A stretch of DNA of 64,000 nucleotides, from positions 6,149,338-6,213,337 of the forward strand of contig PCDI01000001.1 in NCBI GenBank assembly GCA_002778195.1. Direction: 5' to 3'. The notes under the pieces were generated by a model. It was not told the DNA's origin, did no database searches, and saw only the letters and a program-made list of their open reading frames with translations. The DNA is from Raffaelea ambrosiae (Eukaryota > Ascomycota > Sordariomycetes > Ophiostomatales > Ophiostomataceae). A program made the position numbers and the translations under genes. This document shows, one piece after another, positions 45,406 through 56,700 of this stretch (its first letter is position 1; each line of letters opens with the position of its first letter).

Positions 45406-45930
45406 ATGCGTTTCTCGGCCATATTCCTTGCCGCCTCGGCAGTCAGCACTGTCATTGCTAGTGGTGCCGACATCGTCGCCAGCCTGGGAACCGTCAACAG
45501 CGACACTGAGACACTGCAGTCCACCGTGAGTGGCTGGCATGGCGATATCTTTGGAGCCATTCCCATTGCCATCAAGAGCAACACGGTGTTGGAGTCCATC
45601 AAGAAGGGAACGCAGGTCGCTCAGGCCAGCGCTAACCTTACGGGCGAAGAGTCTCTGCAAGTTGCCGGTGCTGTCAGTACACTGGCTACTACGGTCAACG
45701 CCACCATTACCGCCATTATCTCGAAGCACGACAAGTTCAAGCATATTCTGATAGCTCCCATTGTCCTTGGTACCTTGAATCAGGAGAAGAGTGCCTCCGA
45801 CCAGCTGAGTGCAGCTATCATCGCCAAGGTTCCCCAGGCCCTGCAAGCTATTGCTCAGCAACTGGCCGATCCTATTTCCAATTCGTTCAGCCAGGGCATT
45901 GACGCCTTTGCTCTCAGTAACGGAATTTGA
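45406..45930 (+). CDS. HsbA-like hydrophobic surface-binding / cell-wall protein
   Basis: 174 aa, single exon. A clear signal peptide (MRFSAIFLAASAVSTVIASG) is followed by an all-helical domain with the pattern of the hydrophobic surface-binding protein A / cell-wall galactomannoprotein family: ADIVASLGTVNSDTETL, then amphipathic helices with regularly spaced Leu/Ile/Val, SANLTGEESLQVAG, KHDKFKHI and a final LADPISNSF. The family has no cysteines in this domain, as here. HsbA adsorbs to hydrophobic surfaces and can recruit cutinase- or lipase-like enzymes in aspergilli; the same role here is inference. No introns or neighbours in operon-like arrangement. Confidence 0.8.
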   Translation: MRFSAIFLAASAVSTVIASGADIVASLGTVNSDTETLQSTVSGWHGDIFGAIPIAIKSNTVLESIKKGTQVAQASANLTGEESLQVAGAVSTLATTVNATITAIISKHDKFKHILIAPIVLGTLNQEKSASDQLSAAIIAKVPQALQAIAQQLADPISNSFSQGIDAFALSNGI

Positions 45931-46705
45931 GGACAATTTTGGGGTTATTATTTCAACAGTTATGTAAATAACAGGAAATTAGCTGAGTCAAGTATAACTA
46001 AAACAGTTTCCCAAATGAAAGCCACTGTGATTACTTGATGGGTGAGTTTCACAGACCGGGCAGACGTATCATTTTGCGAGGTACATCAATAACGACACTC
46101 GACGAAGACGAGCTCTGCCGACCCTTTTACTCAGCGTGGCTTCGTGGAAGTGGCGTTACATGTCACTGGTAATATGATCGTGAAAGGGGATCGGGGACAA
46201 GAACCAAACAACAACCCACCAAACAGCTCCCTTACATACAGGTAGGTCTGAAGGGGCTCTTCAGTGAATAAGACAGGGTTCCCTACTCCTAAGACTGAAA
46301 AGAATTGACCGACAGGAGGAGGAGCAAGGAATAGTGATTATACTGAAACTTATGATCAGACACTGAACAATATAAGAATCATGCAAAAAAATATTGAAGA
46401 GTAGTGAAAGTTATGCGCTTATAGCCAGGTGTAAGACATCGCTATTCTGTATTACATATATGTTCCTGTGAGTGGGCTAGTCTTCTTGGTGAGTATTAGA
46501 GGATACGAATCCATACGAAGGACACCCCTCGTCTCTTATGACGGACAGTATGAACCAAATATTCCCCAGATAGGAGTCTCGTATTTCACTTCAAACCCCT
46601 TGCCTGTCCAACAGGCAATAGATAAATTTCAAACATATCACTGCACGGTACAACCGATGCAGAAAATAGACATGTCTCGGAATAGGCTACTTTTCGATCA
46701 TCAAC
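45931..46705. other. Intergenic, convergent 3' regions
   Basis: 3' regions of the HsbA-like and transporter genes; no other feature seen. Confidence 0.5.
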
Positions 46706-48643
46706 CTAATAGACGTAGCGGAAGTTCATATTCTGCTGATCGGTCAAATCCTCGAATGCATGGGTGTAGTTCTCATCTCGAGCAGCATGATTACCAGCAG
46801 CTGCTAGCTGATCACGCTTGTTGTTCTGACGAATGATATACACCCGCAGTCCAAAGATAACAATAACGAGCAAGGAGTAACATCCTAGATGGGTTGCAAA
46901 GGCAATGTGGTAGCGGGGAGCATTCCAGGATAGGAATACTTGGGGTCCTTAGGTAATTGTTAGCCATGTAAAAACGGAACCACGCCCGGGGTTTCTTACC
47001 TATGGCATTTCCAGTGGCCCAGATAATGAAATTTATAGCTACCGAGACACTTTTCTTTGTCTGTCCAGCAATGTTCCGCGATATCATTGACAGTGCAAGA
47101 GTCTGGGCAGACCAAAATGACAGTGTAATGTAGTAGCAAATACACAAGCCAACCTTTTGGCTGAAGGTGTGGAGAGGAACTGTCATAAGAAGAATTGTAC
47201 CAATGAAAGAACTGGTCCGTGAGCAATAATCAAGTCGTTTGTCGGAACTGTGTTAACTTACGGGATGCAGAACCCCAGCATGACCAAAAGGGTTTGGCCA
47301 GTCTTCTTAACTAGCCAGACGGAGCCGAGTAAAACGATAATTATGTAAAAGCCGAGAACCATAGCCAACAACTGGGTTTCTAGAGTCGTGAATCCAAACC
47401 CTTTAATGATTATCCCCTGGAAGGCACCGAGTCCGGAGGTTGGTAAGGTGGTACACAGGGCGATGAGAGCATACCCCCACACCTGTGGGTCAACAAGGGC
47501 TTCCCAAAACTGGTCCTTCTTAAATTTACGATTCTGGATACCCGTCTGGTTATCACGAACTCTCTCGATCATCAGACGCTTGTCATCTTCAGACCAACAC
47601 TTTGCTCGCATGGGAGAATCGGGCATCCACCAGGCCACGAAGAAGCCGAAGATGACACTTATGACTCCTACTCATGGTCAATTAGCCAACGAAGACTACG
47701 ACAGCCAACACTGCAGTAGTTTCCTAGGTGCCTGATTCCACTTTTCTGCCTTCCAAATGAAGAAATTCAATTCAGCGGCGTGCGGTCGTTACTCACCGTA
47801 GACCAAGAACAGCCACTGCCAAGACTTCAATGGGCCTCCATTAATTAAACTGAAGCAATAGGCTAAAAGTCCACCCACGATCTGCTGTGCCCCATTCATC
47901 ATGTACCTGCGCGGCTAGTCAGACACGGGTACTGATAATGGTGACTTTTGAAGCTTACCAGTATGTGACGCGTGAAGCTTGCTCCTCTCGTCTATACCAC
48001 ATTGAAGAGATAATCACGAAAGCTGGCTGGCATGCGGACTCGAAAAGTCCAAGTAAAGTGCGTACGGTAACAAGACCGACGAAGTTGTGGCAGGCCGCTG
48101 TGCACGCTAGCACAGCGCCCCATGCAATAATGCTAAAACTGAGATATTTTGCGATAGGAACTCGAGTAATTATCCAGTTTTGAGGATATTCGACAATGAG
48201 AATTGTTATGTAGATGCACGTGGTGAGCCAACTGTACTAGCGGAATGTTAGAGTATTCGTCAACCTACGTAGGTGCACTAGATCTGCCTTACTTGCTGTC
48301 CATGGAGTCCAGTATCTTCGATGGTTCCCATAATCGAGGCGAATGACATGGTGCCCTTGTCGATGGCCTGAAAAAAGTATGTTGTGACCATTACCAAAAG
48401 TACACGTCGGTCGATCATGCGTCGAAGTCGAATATTTTCCATCGGTGTGATAACAATCAGACCATCCCCGACGTACTTTGCGAGCTCATCGTCGACTTTA
48501 TTGTAATTGACATGCTTTTTAATGGCATCTCCAGGAGAATCCAGTCGGTCCAGGTGCTCTATATCACGGAGGGGAATGTTCTTGCTATCATTGTCTTTGT
48601 CGTCGTGCCTTTCAAGGGAAGACACCCCAGCTTCAGTGCCCAT
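46706..48643 (-). CDS. MFS transporter, Dal5/anion-cation symporter type
   Basis: 532 aa in six exons: 48293-48643, 47959-48236, 47797-47906, 47262-47667, 47000-47211 and 46706-46947. All phases agree and introns are 50-129 bp. Family marks: FFQAIDKGTMSFASIMG (helix 1), YIVEYPQNW-like ILIVEYPQNWIITRVPIAKYL, GLFESACQPAFVIISSMWYRREEQ between helices 4 and 5, YWYMMNGAQQIVGG, WWMPDSPMRAKCWSEDDK in the central loop, and the late block SMISRNIAGQTKKSVSVAI with GNAIGPQVF. The subfamily carries allantoate, vitamins and organic anions; related members near pectinase genes carry uronates or rhamnose-containing oligomers. Start is ATG 48643 (MGTEAGVSS); the frame upstream has only TTG. Divergent from the GH105 gene, suggesting a shared substrate. 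Confidence 0.9.
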
Positions 48644-49377
48644 CGCTTTCAAATCTGGTATAACTTCCCTTATGTGCGTTCAAATTCACGACTGCTGGCT
48701 AGGTTAAGAAGCGTCAAAATTCCGGTATGGACTATCAACCTTGTAAAACGAAGAAGACAAAGAAGCCGCTGGCTGTCTTGGAGAATCCTTTGGCTTTTAT
48801 GGGGCATTTGACAAGGCCTTGCAACCGGCCACAAGAAAGGAATATTTTCGCCATCCTGGGATGTTTCGTGCCGAAATATTTCCACCAGGTGAGACATTGG
48901 ACCGAGAATCTGCAGGTCTTGCTTGGACTGCATGCGTGCTCGCCTAACGTTGAGATGTTGGGCGACCGATTACCCCCACACTCCACATTCTCTAGTTGCA
49001 TGCTTGCCTATTCTAGAGCTACTGGCCGCTTCCCCGCACGGAGATTGGTGGCTACTGGTCTTGGTGTAGAAAAATATAAAAATATCCGACAGTCATGTGA
49101 TAAGACCACGCTTGGGGCTCGGTGCCGTTCTGACCGAGACTAATAAGTAGTGGGGCCGTCGGGGTATCTAGGGCCATGTCGGATGATGGCAAGTCCCTGC
49201 CGCTACCACATAACTACTTTGTAGTTAATTGCCGAATACCGCCCACTTCCATTCTTCCTTTATTTACCCCTCTCCAACCCCCCCCAAAACGACCAAAGAC
49301 GACATTTCTTCGGGTCTTATTGGATCACAAACCCTATCACTTGAGCAACAACCTTTCATGACCACTGACTCATCATC
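48644..49377. promoter_or_regulatory. Divergent promoter between transporter and GH105 gene
   Basis: 734 bases between two divergent starts; both transcripts must start here. C/T-rich sequence (49250-49320) precedes the GH105 start, as is common for strongly expressed fungal genes. No operator sequence can be identified by eye. Confidence 0.5.
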
Positions 49378-50496
49378 ATGCCAGCCCAACTGCATGGCAT
49401 CAAGTCTTCTCTTGTCCACGAGAAGATCAAACTGCTCATCGAGGGACTAGTCAATATCAAGGATTCGAGTGGGGAGTATCTTCTCAAACTCAAGGATGGC
49501 CGTGTCATAGATACGAAAGGATGGAACGACTGGGAATGGACACATGGCATCGGCCTCTATGGGATATGGCAATACTACGAGTTAACTGGCGAAGACGCGT
49601 GTCTCAAAATCATTGAGGACTGGTTTCGAGACCGCTTTGCTGCCGGGGGCACAACCAAGAATATCAACACGATGGCCGTGTTCCTCACTCTTGCATTCGT
49701 GTATGAAAAAACCGGCAATGCAACATATCTTCCCTGGCTTGACAGTTGGGCCGAATGGGCCTACCATGACTTGGAGAGGACGAAGTATGGTGGCATGCAA
49801 CACGTTACATATGTTGACCTGCACGACCAACAACTGTGGGACGATACGCTTATGATGACCGTACTTCCTTTAGCCAAAATTGGACTTGTTCTGAATCGCC
49901 CGCACTACGTCGCTGAGGCGACAAAGCAATTTCTTTTACACATTCAATATCTCTTCGACACCAAGAGCGGTCTCTTTTTTCACGGGTGGACATTTGCAGA
50001 CGGTGGACACAACTTTGCGGAAGCCCGTTGGGCAAGAGGCAATAGCTGGTTGACGATTGCTATTCCAGAGTTTATTGAACTACTGGGACTTGATGCTAAT
50101 GACCCCATTGGTAATCATCTACGTGCTGTGTTGGCTGCTCAATGCGAGGCTCTCCAGCCATTGCAAGCTCAGTCTGGAATGTGGCGGACTTTGTTAGATA
50201 TACCAGAAGACGAAGGATCTTATGTCGAAGCGAGCGCAACAGCCGGCTTTGCCTTCGGGATGCTCAAGGCACAGAGGAAACGTTATATCGGCAGCAGCTT
50301 TGAACCTTCCTCAATCAGAGCAATCAGGGCTGTTCTCGACAATATTGATTTCAATGGAGAACTACTTAATACCTCGTTTGGCACTGCTATGGGCACAACT
50401 CTACAGCATTACAAAGACATCCCAATTACGAGCATGCCATATGGTCAAGCAATGGCAATCATGGCATTAGTTGAGTTCTTGCGAGCATACATATAA
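49378..50496 (+). CDS. GH105 unsaturated rhamnogalacturonyl / glucuronyl hydrolase
   Basis: 372 aa, intronless. Family GH105 removes the unsaturated uronic acid left at the non-reducing end of pectin oligomers by lyases. Visible marks of the six-hairpin barrel are WEWTHGIGLYGIWQYYE, INTMAVFLTLAFVYEKT, YVDLHDQQLWDDTLMMTVLPLAKIG (the conserved Asp that hydrates the double bond is expected in the WDDTL motif), FFHGWTF, FAEARWARGNSWLTIAIPEF and EGSYVEASATAGFAFGMLKA. There is no signal peptide, so it is probably cytosolic and acts on oligomers brought in by a transporter; the divergent MFS gene is the obvious partner. The start ATG gives MPAQLHGIKSSLVHEKI. Confidence 0.9.
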   Translation: MPAQLHGIKSSLVHEKIKLLIEGLVNIKDSSGEYLLKLKDGRVIDTKGWNDWEWTHGIGLYGIWQYYELTGEDACLKIIEDWFRDRFAAGGTTKNINTMAVFLTLAFVYEKTGNATYLPWLDSWAEWAYHDLERTKYGGMQHVTYVDLHDQQLWDDTLMMTVLPLAKIGLVLNRPHYVAEATKQFLLHIQYLFDTKSGLFFHGWTFADGGHNFAEARWARGNSWLTIAIPEFIELLGLDANDPIGNHLRAVLAAQCEALQPLQAQSGMWRTLLDIPEDEGSYVEASATAGFAFGMLKAQRKRYIGSSFEPSSIRAIRAVLDNIDFNGELLNTSFGTAMGTTLQHYKDIPITSMPYGQAMAIMALVEFLRAYI

Positions 50497-50781
50497 TGAA
50501 GTATGAGATAAAGAGTATTTTCGTGAAATATAAGATGAAGATGATAAACGGTCGAACATCTGGCCCCTTGTTTGAGCTACGGAAACAGCTCTCTGAGATT
50601 TTTATAATTCGCCACTTACACCTCTCTTCGAGTACGGTCCAATGCAATGCTGCGTAGTCTTACAGGAAGGCTGCCGGCGGAAAACAGTAAGTGAGCATGC
50701 TCGCAAATAAATTACTGAACCTTGCTACAGATAAATTACCCGTGTCCTTATTCCGCCTGCTCTTGGGGGACTGTGCCAACA

Positions 50782-51084
50782 TTAATTAGGGTATTCAGTT
50801 CCCAAGTCTGCCACTCGCCAAAAAATTCGAGCCCCAAGATACCTGTAAGGGGTGGCAAATTTTTCTCATAATGCCCCGATCGAGACGTCACTGGAGCAAT
50901 CAACTTACCTAGTCCAACTCCAACGAACCGGCAGTACACAGTCCTTCTCACATTGCTCGCTGATTACGACGCCATCACACTTGACCTTGCGGCCACGACA
51001 GGGCACACATACCTCGTTGGCTTTCGGGGGATGTTTTCCGGACCCCCCCGGTGGCCTGTGTGGCTCGTTATCAGATGCATTCAT
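50782..51084 (-). CDS. Very short zinc-cluster-like protein
   Basis: Two exons, 50909-51084 and 50782-50842, predict only 78 aa. The 66 bp intron has GTAAGT and TTACAG. The segment EVCVPCRGRKVKCDGVV is the first half of a fungal Zn(II)2Cys6 DNA-binding domain (C-x2-C-x6-C with the usual basic residues). The second half is irregular: SEQCEKDCVLPVRW has two Cys with three residues between them and lacks the sixth Cys. No activation or fungal regulatory domain follows. It may be a truncated relic of a regulator for the neighbouring GH105/transporter pair, or a small independent protein. The intact splice sites and frame argue for some recent expression. Confidence 0.45.
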
Positions 51085-51315
51085 TGAAGACGGGGAGCAT
51101 CATTTGTTGTAACCTGTAAATAGAAGGGCCTTGGTGACAGCGCACCTACCCCATTTCTCACTTCCTCTATTCTCTTTACTGGTTTTTATTTTATTTATTT
51201 TATTTTTTTTCGCTTTATACAAATAATGAAGAAAATAAAACGGTTGAATTCAACATTGCGAGATTCGACATATTAATCCTCATACATAACTGCGTACGTA
51301 TATGTACAGTACACT

Positions 51316-51921
51316 TCAACAGGAGCCCCGAACATCATCTGGGTTTGCAAAGCAGTTACCTTGCCCATCAGCACACTGAAATCCAGAAGAGGCAATGGCT
51401 TTACATGCCTCCTCCCATTGATCGCCCATCAAGTAATCGCTGCTGGTGTTCTGGGTGCACTACTTATCGTTAGTCCACGAGTCACAAAGGAGGGACTCGG
51501 GGGGCACTGCGACTTACACGCCCAGTAGGCGAATCGTATGTGACTCCGGAGTTCTGGGTCATATTAGTAGGGGTCAGTACTCCTGCAACGTTCTGAGCTG
51601 GCGCACCTGATAACTTTGAGAGGCATAATCGCCGCAAGCAAGACTAGTCATTCTCCAATTGTAACTATCCCCATTATGACAGGTACAACTGCTATGGATG
51701 TCTGCAAGTCTGTGCATGCGTCAGTCTAAGATCGGAGGGACATTCCGATTCCATGGTCGGGAAAATGTACTAACGTCGGTAATACGAAAGCGGCCAAAGA
51801 GAGGCACATAGGAATAACACTGAACCGCATCGTTGGAGAAATTTTGAGAACCCAAATCAAGACTCTGGACACAAGAGTTATTGATGCTGGCAGATGGCAG
51901 ATGGCAGATGGCAGATGGCAT
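51316..51921 (-). CDS. Cysteine-rich small secreted protein candidate
   Basis: Four exons, 51771-51921, 51607-51701, 51518-51553 and 51316-51459, predict 141 aa with consistent phases. Introns are 53-69 bp with good branch sites (CTAATATGAC before 51553; CTAAC before 51459). After the start the chain has ten Cys: SINNSCVQSLDLG, AVQCYSYVP, SSCTCHNGD, SLACGDYAS, CTQNTSSDY, EEACKAIASSGFQCADG, NCFANP and a terminal SC. Size, even Cys number and lack of any known domain fit a secreted effector-type protein. The weak point is the N-terminus: MPSAICHLPSAS is not a typical signal peptide, and the start lies in a 7-bp repeat, so the true first exon may be upstream. No function is known. Confidence 0.5.
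51889..51920. repeat. 7-bp tandem repeat (GGCAGAT, 4.6 copies) over a start region
   Basis: Four full copies and a partial copy of GGCAGAT on the plus strand, covering the predicted start and first ten codons of the cysteine-rich secreted protein gene. A 7-bp unit changes the reading frame with each gain or loss. Confidence 0.9.
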
Positions 51922-52609
51922 GGTTATGGTGAGGACCGGTCCTATGGCTGCGATGCCTAAGTCTTATACTAAATATTCTGGGATCGTTTTCTATACGTTG
52001 ATACTCATCTAATGAAAAAATGCAGATCGACGTAAAACACGAACGCATAATTTTTTCTAGGTCTGGAAATCAAGGGTCAAGGCATACGATGTCGACCGTC
52101 TGATGAAGATAAGAAACAGTGTAAATAATAACAGAGCTTGGTGGGAAATAATGCAATGGTAGTATCGGCGTAGTTTTTCAACATGGCTGTGTAAAGCCTC
52201 CTTCACTTGAGCGAGGACAGCGGCAGTTTCCACAAAGCTTCCATGGTGTTCGGGCAGTGAATATGAAACCGTCGTAATAACGGGCAGCCCGTCTACCCCA
52301 CCTTTCTTACAACCCTTAATAGGCGCACAACCCGATATCAATGCAATGTTACCAAATCACTGCCAAGTCTGGAGACAATAGTTTTTACACAGCTGTCAAT
52401 CATTCAAACTCGGTATGTAAGTCTCTCCTGAAGTATGATATCACCACTCATAAAGCACCCCTAAGATTGGCTTCATTAAAGACCGGTTATCTGTATAAAT
52501 AGAGACGACAGGCCATACCCAAGACCATTACCAGAGTTCGAGCAGCCGAATCTTTAAGTCTCCTTTTGTCAATACTCAGTACACACCACTACGAACTCTA
52601 TTCACAGCC
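51922..52609. other. Intergenic, divergent promoters
   Basis: Lies between two divergent secreted-protein genes. One minus-strand open frame (52057-52341) has no recognisable feature. A TATA-like TATAAATA occurs at 52494-52501, 109 bases before the effector-like start. Confidence 0.45.
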
Positions 52610-53381
52610 ATGAAGTTCTTTAACGCTCTTCTTCTTCTCGGGGCATCTGCCAAAGCAGCGGCTACGCCGATTGCTTCCCCCAGCCTCCAGGCACTGGCTT
52701 ATGACGATGTCATTGTCATTGATGAAAAAAGAAACGTGAAGGTTATGAAAGACTACGAATACGCGAGCCACCAGAGTCGCGCCAGAGTTGCCAACAGAGC
52801 TGTCCTACAGAACGCTGTCACCAGCCGAAAGCCCAAACGCGACTGTGAGAAAAGCAATGAAGTGCAAGTCTTGACCGACGACACATTCCTAAACTGGGAT
52901 GTTGCGATGTCGCCAGTTGTGTCTGCACTGGGTGGCGAGAGCACTGTCACCATTTCGGCCGGCTACTCGATTGCAAATTCACTTTCAATCGGCGAAACTG
53001 TGGGGGCCAGTATCGAGTCAGTCCTATCGACGTCCTTTTCCATCTCTTACAGTGAAACCTGGACAACATCCACAACCACTGGTAGTGAGTTTTCCTGCCT
53101 CTGCACTCCTGGACTTCAGAAATGGCAGCTAACAATGAGCAGTCAACTTTGCGGTACCAAGCGGCCAATATGGTATTATTGTGAGCGAGCCCAGCGTGCG
53201 CCGCCTCACTGGTTATTACCTGACTGGTTGTACGGATAACTGGGAAAAGACATCTTTTACATCGGACAGCTACACAACCCAGACTTACGGTGGTATGGAC
53301 TGGCCACTGGGCATTATCAGGCTTTGTAACAACACACAGTACCCCATTCCGTACTGTATTGGAGATGGATTCCATAATTAA
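52610..53381 (+). CDS. Effector-like secreted protein (celp0028-like)
   Basis: 237 aa in two exons, 52610-53084 and 53143-53381; the 58 bp intron (GTGAGT...GAGCAG) joins TTTG to INFAVPSGQYG. The signal peptide is clear (MKFFNALLLLGASAKAAATP). The mature protein has LTDDTFLNWDVAMSPVVSALGG, STVTISAGYSIANSLSIGE, a Ser/Thr-rich beta stretch, then FAVPSGQYGIIVSEP, GCTDNWEKTSFTSDSY and PIPYCIGDGF. I recall this arrangement (a predicted beta-rich domain with WDVAxSPVVSAxGG) from plant-associated Sordariomycetes, where it is labelled celp0028 effector-like. Function unknown; four Cys in the second half could pair. Upstream basic residues (KPKRDC) could be a processing site. Confidence 0.7.
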
Positions 53382-53706
53382 GTAATAGATGCAAAATCCC
53401 AGTTTGACATGGAGGTCACAGTCTGACATGGCTGCACCGTTTTTGGCAAAGTATGCGTGATTGTTGCAGTCTGACGTGTCCCTCGCGAAAATGCACTAAT
53501 GCGCCTTGTTTTTGTCTAATGGCCAGCAAACTCGGACATACAGTCAACTGGGTGTCAAAAAAAGGCTCAAGAGGGGTCAAATACCGCAAACTCGCAAAAT
53601 CGACTATTTAATTACTTCATACCATCGCGGTTCATTCCCACTTTCAGTTCCAACTTTTAGCCCGTCTTACATCGTGTCTGACATACTTAGCAAACCGCCT
53701 GTGGCC
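53382..53706. other. Intergenic, no gene seen
   Basis: 325 bases; the open frame of the next gene runs through most of it but contains no ATG before 53707, so this is taken as promoter and 5' untranslated sequence. Confidence 0.5.
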
Positions 53707-56700
53707 ATGGACGCTTCAACGCCGACCACGAACGGCGCAAACACCCAAGCCATCGCGGCCTCCACACTTTACCACATGCTTCCGGGCGTGGTCGAGGCCG
53801 TGAAAGCCTCGCAAGAACAGATGGGCTCTATTTCTGACTGGATCGCAAACATGTCGACTGCGAGAACGAGAGCCGGGTCCGGCCCTGTATCGCCAGACCC
53901 ACTCCTTGAACAGTGGCTGGCGACCATCGAAGCAAGTTCTCTGGATAGCGAGCAGCAGAACATTTTCCGTGTCGTCCTGGCCCTGTCGGTTCTTCGGCAA
54001 AAGACCTGGAAGGGGGAGCTGGTCAGCACCGCCGAGCTAGCCCACATCTGGCGCCTTCTCCATGACGGGCTGGTCGGCTCCGGGTCACCGTCGTCGCCGT
54101 TGTCGCAGCAATCGCTATTGGCCGCCACAGTGTCGCGTAGTGCGCAAGGCTTCTTGGCCGTCCCACTGTGCAGCTCTCTGCAGAATGGCGACATTGCCGA
54201 GCTCTGGCGGCTGCACGTCTGGCTCGGCGATGGGCAGCGAGGCAGTGCCCCGTTTGCCATACATGCCCACCAGTCCTTTGGTGAGAGCTGGGTTCTAGCT
54301 GGCCAAGCCGTGGACCACGAGTATCAGGCCAAGTCCGTCGAGCGGCAGGAAGAGGCCACACATGCCGCGTTTGCGATTGGATGGAAAATGGCGGGCAAGA
54401 CAGAGCAAGAGACGGAGGGCGATGACAGCACATACAAAACACACCAAACCGCCTCGACCGCCGTCAATACGCACCAGTGGGTTTCGGTCGCCGAGAGCGC
54501 GTCGGAAAAGCACGCGTCCGACGGCCTCTTCCACTACCAGATTCCCTCGGCCGTGTACCACCGGACGGCCGTCGACCCGGCCGCCTTCCATGCAACCCTC
54601 TTTGTGTTTGATTCGAGCCGCGGATTCCGCCGCGACGTCGGCGCTTTAGGTCCCAAAAACCAAGAGGTGCACACGCAGCTGCGCGATCCGGCCGGCCGGA
54701 CGGCCGCCGCCCTGGCCCGCATGGTAGAGACAGTGCGGGCGTGGGAGAAAGCGATCGCAGAAGGCCAAGGATACGCAACCGACTCCCGCTGGGAGTTTGC
54801 CATGCGCACCTTTGAACATGCCCGCAGCCTTTTTGATCGAGACGATGTCATGCCGAATGCAGCCCGCTATCGCGGCATCGCGACGGGTGAGCTGGGCAAG
54901 ACGAATCGGCGTTTTGGGCGCTATGCGCGGGCCGAAGAACTGCTCAAGACGGCCATCGATGAGCTGAGTGGTGACGGTCGCTCTAGCAGTCCCAGTTCCA
55001 GCCCCGGTCTTGGTCTCGGTCTCGGTCCCAGCCTGGAGCAGGTCGAGTACCTCGGCGAGCTCGGCGTTGTGCTGCGTCATTCAGACCGTCTGGAGGAGGC
55101 CGAAACGGTGTTTGCGCAGCAGTACGAACTCGCCGAGCAGCTGGGGACAGAGCTTCAAATGTGCCGCGCCCTCGGAAACTGGGGCATGGTCAACTACCAG
55201 TTGTTTCTGCTGCGGCGCGACCCAGAGCGTCTGGAGGCCGCCGTGCAGCAGCTTGAGGCTCGCGTCCGCATTGCCAGCAAACTCGGCCACCGGCTGTGGG
55301 AATCCATTGGCCTCTCGCGCCTCTCACTGTGCTACGTGGAACAGGGGAAGGGGAAGGTGGTGGGGGATTCCCAGGCGTCTGATGCCAAGGCCGCCGACGC
55401 GGCGCTGCGAGCCTTGCACGCGGCTCTGACCATCGTGCCGGTGCCCGACCCAGTCGTGGTGGCACTGTCGCGCTTCTTTTACGGCATGGTCCTGTGGCAG
55501 AGGTACGGTCTGCTGGACGAGGCGCGGCGGCAGTTTGAGCCACCTGCCGACGAGACGTGCACTGCCGCCATTGCGCTGTGCAAAGAGCCCTCGCAGGAGC
55601 ACCACGGATACCTGCAAATGCTCCTGCAGGCGGGCGGCAGCATCGACTTAAGCCGGGCGGACGCTTCCGGCTATACAGCCCTCGATTGGGCCGTCTTCAA
55701 TAACAGCACTGAAATGGAGCAAACGGTTCTGCGTGGACTGGAGGCTTCGACATCGCGCGAGCAGACCACACTAGCGCTGACTCAGGCGAGGCTGCGCAAG
55801 GGGTACCGGGTCATCTTTCAAGAGAAGCTCCGACCCCTCCTGATGGCCAGCACCAGCAGCACCAACAACAGCTATGACTCCTCCTCTTACTCCTCCTTCT
55901 CCTCGCAGGGCAGCTCCCATAGCCGTATGAATAGTAGTGCCGTTATTGCAAGCTTGCGCGAAGCTTATGACTCTGCCTTGGCTGAAGAAGCAGAAGAGCA
56001 CGGCCAGCTGTTTGACCGTCTCCGATTTGTGCTGTATCCGCAGTTCAAGGCTGCCGGCCAGATCCCGAGATCCAGCATGCGGTTGGCGACACAGTACACA
56101 GCCAAGACCCGAATGGAAGAGGACTGTCGTTCCGGTCCCTCTGCCACGGCCGAATTCATCGTCTTTATCTCGTACCGCTGGATGAGTCCGGGTTCCCTGT
56201 CCCCAGACGATGACAACCATACACAGTACAAGCGCATGCTCTTGGTGGTTGAGGAGTTACTCCAAAAGTACCCCAACATCAACCCGGAGCGACTAGGGAT
56301 CTGGGTGGTGAGTCTTATTGTTCAGCTATATGAAATCTCCCGAGATGTTACAGTACTGTCCACCTTTACGTTAATGATTGTCTGTTCACTAACAATCTTT
56401 TATAATATCTCTTGCCGCCTCCAGGATTATACCTGTATTGACCAAGACGACGAGCAGGCCAAGACGAGCGGCATTGCCGCGCTGCCTCTGATGCTCGTCC
56501 AGTGCGACGCCTTTATCAGCCTGGCCAGTGACGGCTACTTTGACAGAGCCTGGTGCACGGTGGAGGCGGGTTTAATCCAGAGTCTTGTACGGTCCTATCA
56601 GCTACATAAATGGTTGGTGTATAAGCCGGCCGAACAAGAACAAAAAAGGGTCATCCCAAAGACAACTGGGGAGAAGACGGGACCGCGACCTCTTCTACAG

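Noticed and set aside
52057..52341. 94-codon minus-strand open frame with one hydrophobic stretch
   Set aside because: No signal peptide, domain or splice support; likely chance.
53769..54851. Several minus-strand open frames of 94-163 codons
   Set aside because: Shadows of the TPR/TIR-like gene caused by high GC and third-codon bias; no motifs of their own.
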